64,000 bases of DNA from the NCBI RefSeq assembly GCF_013407955.1, contig NZ_JACCBU010000001.1:3534001-3598000 (forward strand), read 5' to 3'. Both the position numbers and the translations under genes were made by a program. The DNA comes from Microlunatus parietis (GTDB taxonomy: Bacteria > Actinomycetota > Actinomycetes > Propionibacteriales > Propionibacteriaceae). Under the pieces are notes generated by a model. The model did not search any database. It saw only the letters and a list, made by a program, of their open reading frames with translations, and had not been told where the DNA came from. Each line of letters opens with the position of its first letter. Position 1 is the first letter of the stretch. Positions 63,900 through 64,000 of this stretch are shown piece by piece.

Positions 63900-64000
63900 T
63901 CATCGGCTGCGGGCCCGGCCGAAACGGGCGGTGAGTTGATCACCGAGGATGCCGACACTGACCACGAGCACGGACAGCGCCAGGCCGGGCCAGGCGGAGA
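63900..64000 (-). CDS. ABC transporter permease, C-terminus only (DppC-like)
   Basis: Only the last 33 codons are in the window: WPGLALSVLVVSVGILGDQ followed by LTARFGRARSR and a stop. The hydrophobic end with GDxLTARFGRA-type ending matches DppC/OppC permeases. The rest, and presumably a DppB partner, lie to the right. Confidence 0.8.
   Translation of the reverse strand, partial: SAWPGLALSVLVVSVGILGDQLTARFGRARSR

Overview
The window is high-GC actinobacterial DNA: GTG and TTG starts are common, ATGA/GTGA gene overlaps are frequent, and there are actinobacterial families such as DUF2637, a Prim-Pol primase, an ECF41 sigma factor and DUF2332. The last 11 kb resembles core DNA of Propionibacteriales-type actinomycetes (Kribbella/Microlunatus-like). 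That genus-level guess rests on gene style and frequent TGATCA hexamers, not on a marker gene. No rRNA, tRNA or CRISPR array was seen.

Layout. (1) 1-6.1 kb: one end of a Tn7-like transposon, with tnsA, tnsB, tnsC and a long tniQ/tnsD-like target selector on the minus strand. The last gene runs off the window. A cluster of six GGCCAA (TTGGCC) boxes next to a TGT/ACA-type tip at about 6118 probably marks the transposon end. (2) 6.1-13.9 kb: a minus-strand chain of conjugative/integrative-element genes, most overlapping or closely packed: an ArdC-like protein that has lost its zinc motif, a Prim-Pol primase, a DUF2637 membrane protein, two hypotheticals, a ParB-like protein with a perfect palindrome inside its gene, a TcpC-like protein, a peptidoglycan hydrolase and a small VirB2-like membrane protein. 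The chain stops where the Tn7-like element begins. (3) 14.1-16.4 kb: an AraC regulator and a terC Mn exporter gene, with a yybP-ykoY riboswitch in front and an unannotated 36-residue membrane peptide gene behind. (4) 16.7-31.3 kb: a minus-strand metabolic run (dabB, dabA, a hypothetical, icd, ilvD, a DUF6671 gene, larB) in which DabAB, isocitrate dehydrogenase and LarB all handle CO2/bicarbonate. Divergent from it are a second terC and a usp/regulator/murF block. A promoter-operator-regulator segment is duplicated at 26.9 and 29.3 kb.

(5) 31.3-38.5 kb: mostly decayed DNA (acyltransferase, universal stress protein, M23 peptidase, IS1380 and IS3 remnants) around intact sua5/tsaC, folC and PPOX genes. 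(6) 38.5-43.3 kb: a MobF relaxase-helicase and two element-type hypotheticals, one frameshifted. (7) 43.3-47.5 kb: a GntR regulator with tandem operator-like repeats and a TauE/SafE exporter gene split by a complete IS21-family element. (8) 47.7-52.6 kb: a small defence-type island: an HTH protein, IS481 debris, a DUF5343-like/HEPN gene pair, two regulator pseudogenes and a McrA-like HNH endonuclease. (9) 52.6-64 kb: ordinary chromosome: a frameshifted NUDIX gene, arylamine N-acetyltransferase, a phosphatase, a complete ECF41 module (SDR, CMD and sigma factor, with a matching TGTCACA-N16-CGTC promoter), DUF1643, DUF2332, a glycoside hydrolase and an oligopeptide/dipeptide-type ABC transporter that runs off the right edge.

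The best candidates for something new are the Tn7-like insertion point inside the transfer operon, the DUF5343/HEPN pair, the palindrome inside the ParB-like gene, the terC riboswitch plus micropeptide, and the CO2-themed dab-icd-larB cluster.
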